Shown piece by piece: positions 23,035-31,059 of a DNA stretch of 34,040 bases; the stretch's first letter is position 1, and each line of letters opens with the position of its first letter. The notes below the pieces were generated by a model. That model was not told where the DNA came from and did not search any database. It was given only the letters and a program-made list of their open reading frames with translations. Made by a program: the position numbers and the translations under genes. The DNA is from Streptomyces sp. RB17 (GTDB taxonomy: Bacteria > Actinomycetota > Actinomycetes > Streptomycetales > Streptomycetaceae): the NCBI RefSeq assembly GCF_009604455.1, contig NZ_WEGL01000023.1:1-34040 (forward strand), given 5' to 3'.

Positions 23035-24051
23035 CTAGGGCCGCCGAGGGCGGGCGGGACGACTCTGCGCTTCGGCGGCTGCGTCGAGCTCTACCTCGCT
23101 CAGCAGTTGTTTGGTGATGCGTTCGGTGCCTTCGGTGAGGGCGATCAGGGAGGCTTCGCGGATGAGGTGGGAGAGGCTGCCGATCCGCCCTGCGGTGCGG
23201 GTGTGCAGGTAGGCGGCGTGCGTGAGGAGGGTTCCGGGCCGGTGTGCGCGCAGCCGCAGGAGGTTTTCCACGGCGCGCACGAGGTCGTCCCAGACGGCGC
23301 GGTCCTGCGCGGTGGCATACGCCAGCGGGCGGTGGCGGAAGATCTTGAAGCGGCCGGCGATCTGTGCCCCGCGCACTCCGCTGAGCAGTGAGGAGGTCTC
23401 GATGTCGATGGCGGAGTAGACGAAGGTGGCGGGGATACGTTCGCCGAGGTATTTGAGCTGGTCGGAGGTTTCCGCGCCGGCGCGCCGCTGGGTGTCCAGG
23501 AGGTGGACGTCGTCGATGAGGACCAGCTGGGTGCCCAGCTCGCCGAGCAGGTCGCACACGGCGCCGGTGATCTGGGTCTGGTTGAGGCGTTCGGTGATGG
23601 GCATGCCGAGGAACCGGGCGAACTCGCTGACGAGCATCTTCGGGGTGGCGGCCGGCGGCACGCTGATGAAGAGCACGGGTCTGCGCTCGCCGCGGCCGGG
23701 GTGCTGGCGGGCGTCGGCCAACTGGAAGGAACGCCCCAGCGCCATCATGGTCGTGGTCTTACCCGTCGTGGCCGGGCCGGAGATGATCAGTCCGCGCCGG
23801 GCGCCGGCCTGCTGGCGGCGGTTGACCAGCAGCAGCCGGCGTACGGCGGTGAACACACTGTCCATGGCGGGGGTGCGCATGACGGCGAGTTCGGAGTGGT
23901 AGTCCTCGCGCTCCGTCTGGGACCAGGCGGGGTCGTCGGCGTCGCGTGCGGGTGCCGTGGGACGGTGGACGAAGGCGTCCCATCCTTGCCATACGGTCGG
24001 GGGAGCCAGCGGGGCGAACCCGACAGCATCGTTGGAGATCGGGCTCACCAT
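23035..24051 (-). CDS. tnsC: TnsC/TniB-type AAA+ ATPase
   Basis: This 338-residue protein has Walker A SGPATTGKTT (91-100), Walker B LVLIDD (176-181), a likely sensor-1 region ATFVYSAID and a C-terminal lid with RTAGRIGSLSHLIREA. AAA+ proteins of this type assemble on DNA, read out the target from TniQ and activate the transposase. The ATG overlaps the end of tnsB by 7 bp (TGGTGA read in two frames), and AGGA lies about 9 nt upstream. The tniQ start follows 11 bp after its stop. This tight packing means the three proteins are made together. The length is typical for TniB. Confidence 0.92.
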   Translation of the reverse strand: MVSPISNDAVGFAPLAPPTVWQGWDAFVHRPTAPARDADDPAWSQTEREDYHSELAVMRTPAMDSVFTAVRRLLLVNRRQQAGARRGLIISGPATTGKTTTMMALGRSFQLADARQHPGRGERRPVLFISVPPAATPKMLVSEFARFLGMPITERLNQTQITGAVCDLLGELGTQLVLIDDVHLLDTQRRAGAETSDQLKYLGERIPATFVYSAIDIETSSLLSGVRGAQIAGRFKIFRHRPLAYATAQDRAVWDDLVRAVENLLRLRAHRPGTLLTHAAYLHTRTAGRIGSLSHLIREASLIALTEGTERITKQLLSEVELDAAAEAQSRPARPRRP

Positions 24052-26249
24052 CGCAGGGATTCCTCGAAGGGGTCGTAGACGGTGACCTTAGGGCGGCGCG
24101 GAGCAGGTACGCCGGCTTCCCGCACCGGGGCGGCTGGGGAGTCGCTCGCCTGTGCGCCTTCAGCCAGCCAGGTGCTCACGCAGCCGTCGTCGGGCAGGGG
24201 TTCCTCGACGTCCTCGCTGTCGTCGAAGACGTCCTCGTTGGCAGGCTCGCGCGTTTCGGTTTCCGGCTGCTGGCCGTACAGGATCCCCCACACCGCACCG
24301 CCCTGGTTCGCGGCGCCGGCGCGGGCCCGGGCGGTGACGACCTTCTCCCGGCGGCTGCCGTGTCCGGCGGCGGCGCGCTCGAGCAACTCGCGCAGGGCCA
24401 GTGCCAGGTCGTGTTCGTGCTGGGCGCGGCTGCCGCGTCGGGCGAGGGTGCGCCTAATGTGCTGCCAGGTGAAGTCGGTGAACGGGGCGGTGACCAGGGT
24501 GTGGTGGATCCACGGCACCGTCTCCCATCTCCACCCCTGCGCCTGGCCGGCGCCTGGCAGGCGTACCCAGATCTGGCCGGGCGCGTGCGGGTCGTAGTGG
24601 ATCTCCCACAGTCCGTCCATCGCGGGTGAGCGTTCGCCGCGGTAGGGGTTGAGGGCTTTGTGGTCGTAGGTGCGGTAGTCGATGCGGATGCCGTAGTCGT
24701 TGATCTTCTGCCGCTTGATGGGCATCAGCTCGATGTAATCCTCGCGCCCCAGCGGCACCGGGACGTACCCGCACACGGCCACCAGAGTGGCCCACATCTC
24801 GTTGGGCGACAAAGCACGGCGGGGCATCATCGGGTGCCGCAGCCCGTCATGGGCGCGCTCCTGCCACCCGCAGATGATCCACTCATCGAGCATCTCGGCC
24901 AGCTGGGCAAGCGTCCACACCGCCTCGCCTTCGACGCCGTGCCCGCGCTCGCCAGTGTGTGCGCCCGTGTAGCCGGCGACGTGCTGCACGAACAGCGTCT
25001 TGATCGAGGAGAAGGTGCGCTCCACGTGCCCCTTGGCGGGCCCGTTGCCCGGCGGGGCGGGCTGTACGGAAATGCCCAAGGACTCGCACGCGGCGATGAA
25101 CGACGACGAGACGAACACGTTGCCCTGGTCGACCACGATGGTCTGCGGTGTGATCACCGGCCGCGCCGCTGCGCCTTCCAGCCGGGCGTCCACGCTCAGC
25201 AGCCGCTCGTAGGGGATCACTGACGCTTGCATCGCCAGCGCCTCGGGCGAGGTGGGGCGCATCGGCGCCGGCACCGTCATCTGCGCCAGCAACTGCGCCG
25301 CATCCACACTGCGGGTCCCCTTCGGGCGCAGCACGGCCGCGCAGATACTGCGGGTCGCCACGTCCAGCGCGATGGTCAGCTCGGGCCGTTCCACCACTGC
25401 GTCGTCCAGCACCACGAAGGCATCCAGCAGGGTGCTGTCCATCATCACGAGCTCGCCCGGCGCCATCACCGTCGTCGGCACGAACGGCGGAACCGGCCGC
25501 GCGGAACGCCAGCGGCGCTGACGGGCGCTGCCCAGCAGCCCGTGCCCGTCAGCGAGAGCGTGCACCAGCCGGTTGAACGTCGCGTTCGAGGGCAGCGGCA
25601 CGACCCCCTCCCCGTGCCGCTCGGCCAGCAGCCGCTCGGTGTACACCCGTAGCCGCCCCAGCGTCCCGCTGGAGCGCTCCCGTCCGGCCTCCAGCACCTC
25701 CTGCAGCGCCGTCACCACTCGCTCGTCCGCACGCCCCAGCGCCGTCCGCGGCCGTGTGGCCCGGTGGTCCACCAGCCCCCACAGCCCGCTCTGGCGGTAA
25801 CGGGCCCGCATCCGCCGCACCGTGACCGCGCTGGTGGGCATCCCCGCCGCCGACAGCTCGGCCGCTTTCGCCTCCTCCCGCTGCGCCAACGTCCGCGTCT
25901 CCGGGTCGTACTCCGCCCGCGGCCCTCCCGCGCAGCCACCTTCATCCGGCCGCCCGGTCTCCACCTCCCGCACGTGCCGCTCCCAGGCCAGCGCCCGCTC
26001 TCGCACCGCCTCGGGCAGCGACTTCAGCAAGCCCAGCGGCGGCACCCTGGATCCCTCTGGCGCATCCAGGACCTCGAACCCTGTATCGGCGAACAGCAGC
26101 GACAGCAGCAGCGCCACTACCTTGCCGTTCTGTGCGACCAGCCGCACCTGACCGCCGGTGAGGGCGGCCACCGTCCAGATCCGTCCCTCGAACCGCACCC
26201 GGCATCCCAGCTCCACCACCGGCCCACCCGGCACCCCGCTGTGTGCCAT
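24045..26249 (-). CDS. tnsB: TnsB/TniA-type DDE transposase
   Basis: Starting at ATG 26249 the protein has 734 residues; an ATG at 26270 would add 7. An N-terminal DNA-binding part contains HTH-like segments (TSAVTVRRMRARYRQSGLWGL). The RNase H-like catalytic core has D271 (LVMMDST), D374 (IVVDQGN) and E410 (GHVERTF), the classical DDE set with about 35 residues between the second D and E. The C-terminal part has the beta-barrel signature NPYRGERSP...WEIHYDPHAPGQIWVR (read in parts) and a tail that probably contacts TnsC. This enzyme cuts and joins the 3' ends of the element. Its ATG shares one base with the tnsA stop (TGATG). Confidence 0.93.
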   Translation of the reverse strand: MAHSGVPGGPVVELGCRVRFEGRIWTVAALTGGQVRLVAQNGKVVALLLSLLFADTGFEVLDAPEGSRVPPLGLLKSLPEAVRERALAWERHVREVETGRPDEGGCAGGPRAEYDPETRTLAQREEAKAAELSAAGMPTSAVTVRRMRARYRQSGLWGLVDHRATRPRTALGRADERVVTALQEVLEAGRERSSGTLGRLRVYTERLLAERHGEGVVPLPSNATFNRLVHALADGHGLLGSARQRRWRSARPVPPFVPTTVMAPGELVMMDSTLLDAFVVLDDAVVERPELTIALDVATRSICAAVLRPKGTRSVDAAQLLAQMTVPAPMRPTSPEALAMQASVIPYERLLSVDARLEGAAARPVITPQTIVVDQGNVFVSSSFIAACESLGISVQPAPPGNGPAKGHVERTFSSIKTLFVQHVAGYTGAHTGERGHGVEGEAVWTLAQLAEMLDEWIICGWQERAHDGLRHPMMPRRALSPNEMWATLVAVCGYVPVPLGREDYIELMPIKRQKINDYGIRIDYRTYDHKALNPYRGERSPAMDGLWEIHYDPHAPGQIWVRLPGAGQAQGWRWETVPWIHHTLVTAPFTDFTWQHIRRTLARRGSRAQHEHDLALALRELLERAAAGHGSRREKVVTARARAGAANQGGAVWGILYGQQPETETREPANEDVFDDSEDVEEPLPDDGCVSTWLAEGAQASDSPAAPVREAGVPAPRRPKVTVYDPFEESLRW

Positions 26250-27016
26250 CACTCTGCCGCCGGCGCCCATACCGGCATCCGCTCATGCATCGGCGTGCCC
26301 AGGTCCGCAGCGAGGCGTCCCGCCCACACGGCATGGAACAGCGCGGGAAGCACCAGCATCGGATCCCCGATCCTGCGTACCCCCTCCCACAGCGGCGCGG
26401 GCTCGGCGAACGTCTCCTGCAGGGCGGCGGCCAGCTGTCGTCCACCGTGATACCGCGGGTGCCGATACCCGGCCAGCCAGGTCACGTTGCGCCGGTAGAC
26501 CGGGTCGACCGGCCCGAGCACCCAGTACCGCCAGCCCACCGCCGCGCAGATCTGCCCGACCGCCGAAGCCAGGGACCGCTGCCGCTGCGAAAGCTCCGGC
26601 CTGGTGGTGCAGTCCGCCAACACCCCCTGACCGCCGGCGAGTCGCAGCATCAGCTGCGGTGCATGCGCCCGCACACCTCCCGGCTCGCGCCATCGCAGCT
26701 CAAGCGGCCGGGCGGCCAGGCCACTGACACGTGGATCGCGGTCGAGCAGCATCACGTGCAGCCGCATCGCCGCGGACCCGTAGTGCACCAGCCGCCCGGT
26801 AGTCGACGACCACCACCATCCCGGCGCCAGCCGCCTCCCTTTGCGGACCGGGAACGGCCTCAGCGGCCGGCATTGCTCGAAGGCCACCTCACCAGCGGCC
26901 TCCGGCCACCGCAGGCACCCTGCTCCCTGCCCCGCCTCGCAGAACAGCACGTCAACCGGCCCCACCTCGGCGGGTGCCACCTTCGCCCCGTCAGGCTGCG
27001 CTTCCGTCCCCTGCAC
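26249..27016 (-). CDS. tnsA: TnsA-like heteromeric transposase subunit with a degenerate active site
   Basis: GTG at 27016 starts a 255-residue protein that follows the build of actinobacterial TnsA-like subunits: LVHYGSAAMRLHVMLLDRDP (77-95), LELRWREPGGVRAHAPQLML (105-124), ADCTTRPE (134-141), GWRYWVLG and NVTWLAGYRHPRY (about 178-190), then a C-terminal part with GDPMLVLPALFHAVW. TnsA is a restriction-like nuclease that cuts the 5' ends. In family members I recall, the first motif has WLERDH and the second HAPD; here the Glu is Met84 and the Asp is Gln121, and no Lys follows. Catalysis is therefore unlikely, and the protein may be structural. It is the first gene of the operon. Confidence 0.72.
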   Translation of the reverse strand: MQGTEAQPDGAKVAPAEVGPVDVLFCEAGQGAGCLRWPEAAGEVAFEQCRPLRPFPVRKGRRLAPGWWWSSTTGRLVHYGSAAMRLHVMLLDRDPRVSGLAARPLELRWREPGGVRAHAPQLMLRLAGGQGVLADCTTRPELSQRQRSLASAVGQICAAVGWRYWVLGPVDPVYRRNVTWLAGYRHPRYHGGRQLAAALQETFAEPAPLWEGVRRIGDPMLVLPALFHAVWAGRLAADLGTPMHERMPVWAPAAE

Positions 27017-27034
27017 ACTGACACAAACGGCATA

Positions 27035-27400
27035 TCAACCCATCCGGTAATGGGCATAACGAAGCAGATCAGCAGGCGCCACAGCCCGCCGCCCACCGGC
27101 CTTCGAGCCAAACAGGCCGAGGCCCGCGAGCAGCTGGCGCTGCACCTCGGACAGTGATGCCCGCCGACTCCGCTGCGGGCCTTGTACTGCGTCAGGGCTG
27201 CGGTGCCCCGCTCGAAGGGTGCCAGGGCCGCCTTGGGCGGATTGGCGGGCGCTTTCTGCTCCGGCGGCAATGGGGTGACGCCGATCTGCTCCAGGAGCTC
27301 GCGCTGCCCCGTCCATCGGGGCCTGCCACCGGTCAGAGCACCAGGGCGCCGGGAATGGACAGGGAGTTGCCCCCTGGACGGGTGTGAGGATCGGTACATG
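27035..27400 (-). pseudogene. Relic of the C terminus of a telomere helicase (HA domains)
   Basis: On the minus strand, 27309-27160 encodes GQRELLEQIGVTPLPPEQ then AALAPFERGTAALTQYKARSG, matching the C-terminal part of the helicase at 31054 (GQRERLEQLGIVPLAPEP and SAFERGVAALVQYKARTG). The DNA is also close: 27173-27217 against 31221-31265 differs at only a few positions. Farther down, another frame reads SLSEVQRQLLAGLGLF, again HA-like. The frame is broken and no helicase core is present. It is a leftover of another telomeric module. Confidence 0.7.
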
Positions 27401-28252
27401 GATGCAGCCCGTGATCCCGAGTACCTCAAGGCGACGGCTCAAGCGGTCACCGACTTCAAGACCGCGCTGGAGGAGTTCCTGTCCCTGCACGAGACCAACC
27501 ACGTCGCCCGCGGAATCGCCCCGGCGATCCTCCCGCACGATGACGCAGACCCCGACGAAATCCATGACGCGCGCGCCAAGGCCGCTCGGGCAGCCGGCCG
27601 CGCCTACTACGCGCCGCGTCTGACAGGCTCCTACATCCACGTGGAGGGTCACGGAGCGGTGGATCCGATCGCCGCCTGGCACTCGATGGCCTCCCCGAAG
27701 CCGCTGCTGGAGCCCGACAATGTGCTGGAGATCTGCGACCAGATCCTGGGGCGGCTGGAGGCGATGGCGGCCAAGGCGGCGGCCGAGGCACCGTCCGTGA
27801 CCGGAGTGGACCTGCTGCATCCTCTGGTGTGGGGCGCCGCTCGCCGTTTGTGGCTCAACGAGCACTACCGGGAGGCCGTCGCTTCGGCCGCCGAAGCTCT
27901 GGTCACCCACGTCCAGGCCCGTACTGGACGCCGGGACCTTTCCGCCACGAGCCTGTGGCAGCAGGTCTTCTCCGCGAGCGATCCCAAGGAGGGCCAACCC
28001 CGCCTGCGCTGGCCCGGCGATCCACAAGACCAGACCGTGCGCTCCATGAACGACGGGCTGCGCCAGTTCGCCCCGGGAGCGCAGATGACGATCCGCAACA
28101 CCTCGGCCCACGGCACGGACGGCATGACCGCCCAGGACGCGCTGGAGCGCCTCGCCGTCCTCAGCCTGCTGGCCCGATGGGTCGACGCGTGCGACGACGT
28201 AACGGCCCAGCCCACCGACACACCGAAGCCGCAAGCCAGGGATAAGGAATGA
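27398..28252 (+). CDS. HEPN-like TIGR02391 (Ymh-type) protein
   Basis: The ATG at 27398 follows GAGGA with good spacing and gives 284 residues. The N-terminal half is helical. The C-terminal half (about 145-265) has the TIGR02391 pattern: LLHPLVWGAARRLWLNEHYREAVASAAEAL (in parts), LWQQVFSAS, GQPRLRWPGD, and IRNTSAHG, where R-x4-H is the usual catalytic motif of HEPN ribonucleases. HEPN proteins often act as toxins or in phage defence. It is the only gene of the telomeric block on the plus strand, and it sits between tnsA and tpg, beginning inside the helicase relic. It could be cargo that protects or stabilises the element. No antitoxin gene is visible next to it. Confidence 0.65.
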   Translation: MDAARDPEYLKATAQAVTDFKTALEEFLSLHETNHVARGIAPAILPHDDADPDEIHDARAKAARAAGRAYYAPRLTGSYIHVEGHGAVDPIAAWHSMASPKPLLEPDNVLEICDQILGRLEAMAAKAAAEAPSVTGVDLLHPLVWGAARRLWLNEHYREAVASAAEALVTHVQARTGRRDLSATSLWQQVFSASDPKEGQPRLRWPGDPQDQTVRSMNDGLRQFAPGAQMTIRNTSAHGTDGMTAQDALERLAVLSLLARWVDACDDVTAQPTDTPKPQARDKE

Positions 28253-28266
28253 GCTATAGACAGGGG

Positions 28267-28304
28267 GACCGCGAGGGTGCAGGACGCGCCGCTGTGACGC
28301 GGTC
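28267..28304. terminator. Hairpin between convergent genes
   Basis: GACCGCG (28267-28273) pairs with CGCGGTC (28298-28304) across 24 nt. It lies between the stops of the HEPN-like gene and tpg, which converge with 73 bp between them, and could end transcription from both sides. Confidence 0.5.
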
Positions 28305-28325
28305 TGCGGCTTCTGATCTGAAAGG

Positions 28326-28883
28326 TCAGTAGTCGAGGTCGAGGTAGTCGATGTCGTTGAGGGTGACGTCGGTGAGTCCCATGGCGCGGTTTCCGCTGTC
28401 TTGGAAGTACACGTCTTTGAAGCCTTCGGCGATGATCTGGCGCAGCTCCTGATCGCTGGCCCCGGCCTCGCGGGCATCGAACAGCCGCTGCGCGTAGGTG
28501 GGGGGGAGGTGGACGGTGAGGCGGCGGAAGCGTCCGTCGTCGGTGGTGCCGATGGGTGCGGTGTACCCGAATCGGGCCCTTGTCTCCACCGTGATCCCGC
28601 GTGTGGTGGCGGCCTGTTTCTGCCGGCGTTTGCGGACTTGGGGCTGCCAGCGGGCCCGTACGGCGGCATCGATCCGGTCCGCGATCGCCTTGGGCGGGTG
28701 CTTGCGTTCGCCTTTGCGGTAGCGCTCCACCGACCGCTGGCTGACCCCGATCTCCGCCGCGACGGCTTTGGTCGTCTTGAGCCGCTTGAGCAGGAAGTTG
28801 ATGCGGGCCTGCAGTGTCTTGGGCGGCTGGCGGGTGAACGCTTCCCGGTCGGCACGCTCGATGGCGTCGTCGATCTCTCCCAC
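28326..28883 (-). CDS. tpg: Telomere terminal protein Tpg
   Basis: GTG at 28883 starts a 185-residue protein of the standard Tpg length. It has a helix-turn-helix at about 36-62 (KTTKAVAAEIGVSQRSVERY), a basic stretch 78-95, and the conserved GYTAPIGTTDDGRFRRLTV segment (106-124). As I recall, the first dCMP is attached to Thr114 in the S. coelicolor protein; Thr114 is present here in IGTTDD. Tpg binds covalently to the 5' ends of the replicon and primes fill-in of the 3' overhang. The last residues, DIDYLDLDY, are acidic. It starts 6 bp after the tap stop, so the two are co-translated. Confidence 0.95.
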   Translation of the reverse strand: MGEIDDAIERADREAFTRQPPKTLQARINFLLKRLKTTKAVAAEIGVSQRSVERYRKGERKHPPKAIADRIDAAVRARWQPQVRKRRQKQAATTRGITVETRARFGYTAPIGTTDDGRFRRLTVHLPPTYAQRLFDAREAGASDQELRQIIAEGFKDVYFQDSGNRAMGLTDVTLNDIDYLDLDY

Positions 28884-28889
28884 AGCGCC

Positions 28890-31001
28890 CTACTCGCCTT
28901 CGTCGAGGACGGCGTCGCCGCCCTTGATGTGGCGGGCCGGGTTGAGGCCCTTCTCCATCACGTCGACCGCCCACAGCATCGACTGGATGCCTTCGAGTTT
29001 GGCCAGGCCTGGGGTGGGTCCGAGGCGGAAGCCGCCGGGCTGGGGCTTGCCGGACGCGGCGTAGGGCAGGAAGTCGAGCGGGCTGTCACCGGGGCTGGGG
29101 TAGACGACGCAGTCGGAGAGCACGGCGAGCGGGTACAGACCCGTCATCGTGGCCATGTTGCGCATCTTGCGGTGCATGTTGACCCGGGCCTTGGAGATGA
29201 CGGCGGCGCGGATGTCGGGCCGCCAGGTGGGGCGCTGGAGGGCCGGCCACCTCTCGCCCTCCTTGTAGCGCTTGCCCTGGGGGCGCTCGCGCAGTTTGCC
29301 GATGCCGCCCTTGACGGTGGCCTTGATGGCGGCGAGGACGGCCGCCATCGCCGGGTCGACGTCCTTGTGCCGCTCCATCGCCGCGAGGAAGGCCCGGTCG
29401 TCCAGGTCCCGGGTGACGCCGAGGTCGGCGAGGGTGTCGACGTACGCGTTCTTCAGCCGGTCGTGCCACGGGTCCAGGTACGCGCCGGTCTCGCGGCGCA
29501 GGTACGCCTCGATGGGGGCGACGTTGTAGCCGAGTTCTTGGGCGTAGGCGACGGTGTGGGTCTGATACCAGGCAGGTCCCGTCGGCCGGGTGCCGTCCGG
29601 TGTGAACGGCGAGGGCAGGCGCGGGTCCACCTCGACGTGGGACAGGTCGACCAGCCAGGAGCCGGGGATCTTCGGGTTGAACGTCGGGGCGCGGAAGTGG
29701 TCGGGTGCGCTGAGGCCGACGACGAGGCGGGCGGCGGCGGCGAGGAAGGCGGTGTTGAGGTCGAGCCCGACCGCGTACGGCAGCGTGCACTCCTCGTCGC
29801 TCAGCAGGTCCACCGGTCGCACCCACTGGTAGGCCTCCTCGTTCAGGAACCCTCCGCTCCAGCCGGAGTCCACGACGACGGGGTGCTCGGGGGTGGCCTC
29901 CGGCGGCGCCGGGTCCATCGGCTCCGTCCCCAGCGAGCCCGGGTTGTGGCCGGACACCCAGTTGCCGGTCGTGGGGTCCTGCGTGGCGCGGGTGGGCGGG
30001 CGCAGCGCCGTCATCAGCTCCAGCCCGGAGACGGCCGTCGATCCGCGCGGGGTGATGACCCGGGTCGCGTACACGCCCAGGACGCGTGCGACGTCGGCCG
30101 GCTCCATCTCCGCAACCCCCGGCCACGCCCGCTCATCGAGGGCGTCCCAGGACAGAACCGCCAGCTGCACGCACTGCCGCTGGGTGCCGGTGGCCTTGCG
30201 GTAGATCCTTGCCCACGGACCGAACCCGCGCTGGGTGAGGCGCCACTTCGCTTTCACCACCTGCTTGACCACCGGGTGGTCCTCGGGCAGGCGCAGGGAG
30301 CGGCGCTGCTCGTGGCCTTCCAGGCGCTCCGGCAGCCCGAGCTTCACGGCGGCCGCGGCGGTGAGCACGATCAGTGGGTCGGCGTCCTTGCCGTAGCGGT
30401 GCAGGCGCGGCGCCCCGAGACCGGACTCGCGCAGCGCCCACTCCACGAGCTCCGGGATCGTGGTCGCGGGGCAGTCGAGCACGATGCCGCCCGTGCCGTA
30501 CGCGCAGCCGTCACCGTCCAGGACCGCGAGGGGCCCGTGCGGGAAGCGCGGGTCGGCTGCGGGCTGCGCCGTCTTCTTCGTGGCCGGACGCCGCGACGTC
30601 GCGGCGGGCCGCAGGGCGGCTGGGCGCGCCGGCGCCGCAGCCGCAACGGCGGGAGCCTGCGGGGCGTCTGCCGTCTCCACCCTGGACGCGGCCGGTTCGG
30701 TAGGCGCCGCGGGCGCCGTTGCGGCAACCGAGGCTGTTGGAGCTGCGCCGGGGGCGGGGTACTTCGCCGCCCATCCGTTCAGCAGTCGCTGGTATGCGTC
30801 CAGACGCGGTGACTTCGGCTCGCTGCGGCCGTTCTCCCAGTTCTTCACCGACTGCGTCGTGGTCTTCAACGTGGTGGCCAGGCGGGCCTGGGTGATGCCG
30901 GCGGCCTCACGCAGCCGGGCACGCTCCGCCGGAGGCGGCAGGTGCGGCTCCTCGTTCAACAGAGCATCGACGGACGCGAACAGCTCTTCCTCAGATGCCA
31001 T
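28890..31001 (-). CDS. tap: Telomere-associated protein Tap
   Basis: ATG 31001, with AAGGG about 11 nt upstream, gives 703 residues; the frame is open to 31037. Residues 27-78 form an XRE-type HTH (RLREAAGITQARLATTLKTT, SVKNWENGRSEP). An Ala/Pro-rich linker (82-150) follows, and then a large domain. Tap binds telomeric 3' overhang palindromes and brings Tpg to the end. In the C-terminal half I see VGLDLNTAFL (D414), IKATVKGGIGKLRERP (559-574) and LAVLSDCVVYP (D630), in the order and spacing of family-B polymerase motifs A, B and C; this resemblance is by eye. The gene follows the helicase by 53 bp and precedes tpg, as at other Streptomyces ends. Confidence 0.93.
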   Translation of the reverse strand: MASEEELFASVDALLNEEPHLPPPAERARLREAAGITQARLATTLKTTTQSVKNWENGRSEPKSPRLDAYQRLLNGWAAKYPAPGAAPTASVAATAPAAPTEPAASRVETADAPQAPAVAAAAPARPAALRPAATSRRPATKKTAQPAADPRFPHGPLAVLDGDGCAYGTGGIVLDCPATTIPELVEWALRESGLGAPRLHRYGKDADPLIVLTAAAAVKLGLPERLEGHEQRRSLRLPEDHPVVKQVVKAKWRLTQRGFGPWARIYRKATGTQRQCVQLAVLSWDALDERAWPGVAEMEPADVARVLGVYATRVITPRGSTAVSGLELMTALRPPTRATQDPTTGNWVSGHNPGSLGTEPMDPAPPEATPEHPVVVDSGWSGGFLNEEAYQWVRPVDLLSDEECTLPYAVGLDLNTAFLAAAARLVVGLSAPDHFRAPTFNPKIPGSWLVDLSHVEVDPRLPSPFTPDGTRPTGPAWYQTHTVAYAQELGYNVAPIEAYLRRETGAYLDPWHDRLKNAYVDTLADLGVTRDLDDRAFLAAMERHKDVDPAMAAVLAAIKATVKGGIGKLRERPQGKRYKEGERWPALQRPTWRPDIRAAVISKARVNMHRKMRNMATMTGLYPLAVLSDCVVYPSPGDSPLDFLPYAASGKPQPGGFRLGPTPGLAKLEGIQSMLWAVDVMEKGLNPARHIKGGDAVLDEGE

Positions 31002-31026
31002 GACCCTGCACCCTTGCTCCAGACAA

Positions 31027-31059
31027 TCCTTAACCACAAACTTATCCCATTCCTTAACC
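31027..31059 (-). repeat. Two direct repeats in the helicase-tap spacer
   Basis: On the minus strand GGTTAAGGA occurs at 31059-31051 and 31035-31027, 24 bp apart, in the AT-richest spot of the region. The first copy includes the helicase stop codon TAA. The spacing of just over two helical turns suggests binding of a dimeric protein to one face of DNA, perhaps Tap itself through its HTH. The repeats are seen; a regulatory role is inferred. Confidence 0.5.

Noticed and set aside
23024..23557. N-terminal extension of the tniQ frame
   Set aside because: It overlaps tnsC completely and is Arg/Pro-rich without domain content; the ATG at 23023 just after the tnsC stop is the sensible start.
20135..27016. 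CRISPR-associated transposon (CAST)
   Set aside because: There is no Cas12k, Cascade gene or CRISPR array anywhere in the window; the HA-repeat array on TniQ provides a different possible targeting route.
27035..28855. 606-codon open frame on the minus strand
   Set aside because: It is a chance fusion of antisense tpg and HEPN frames; only its last part reflects a true helicase relic.
28401..30812. Long open frame on the plus strand across tap and tpg
   Set aside because: It is the antisense shadow of tap and tpg, caused by high GC content; it contains no known domain and has no ribosome binding site.
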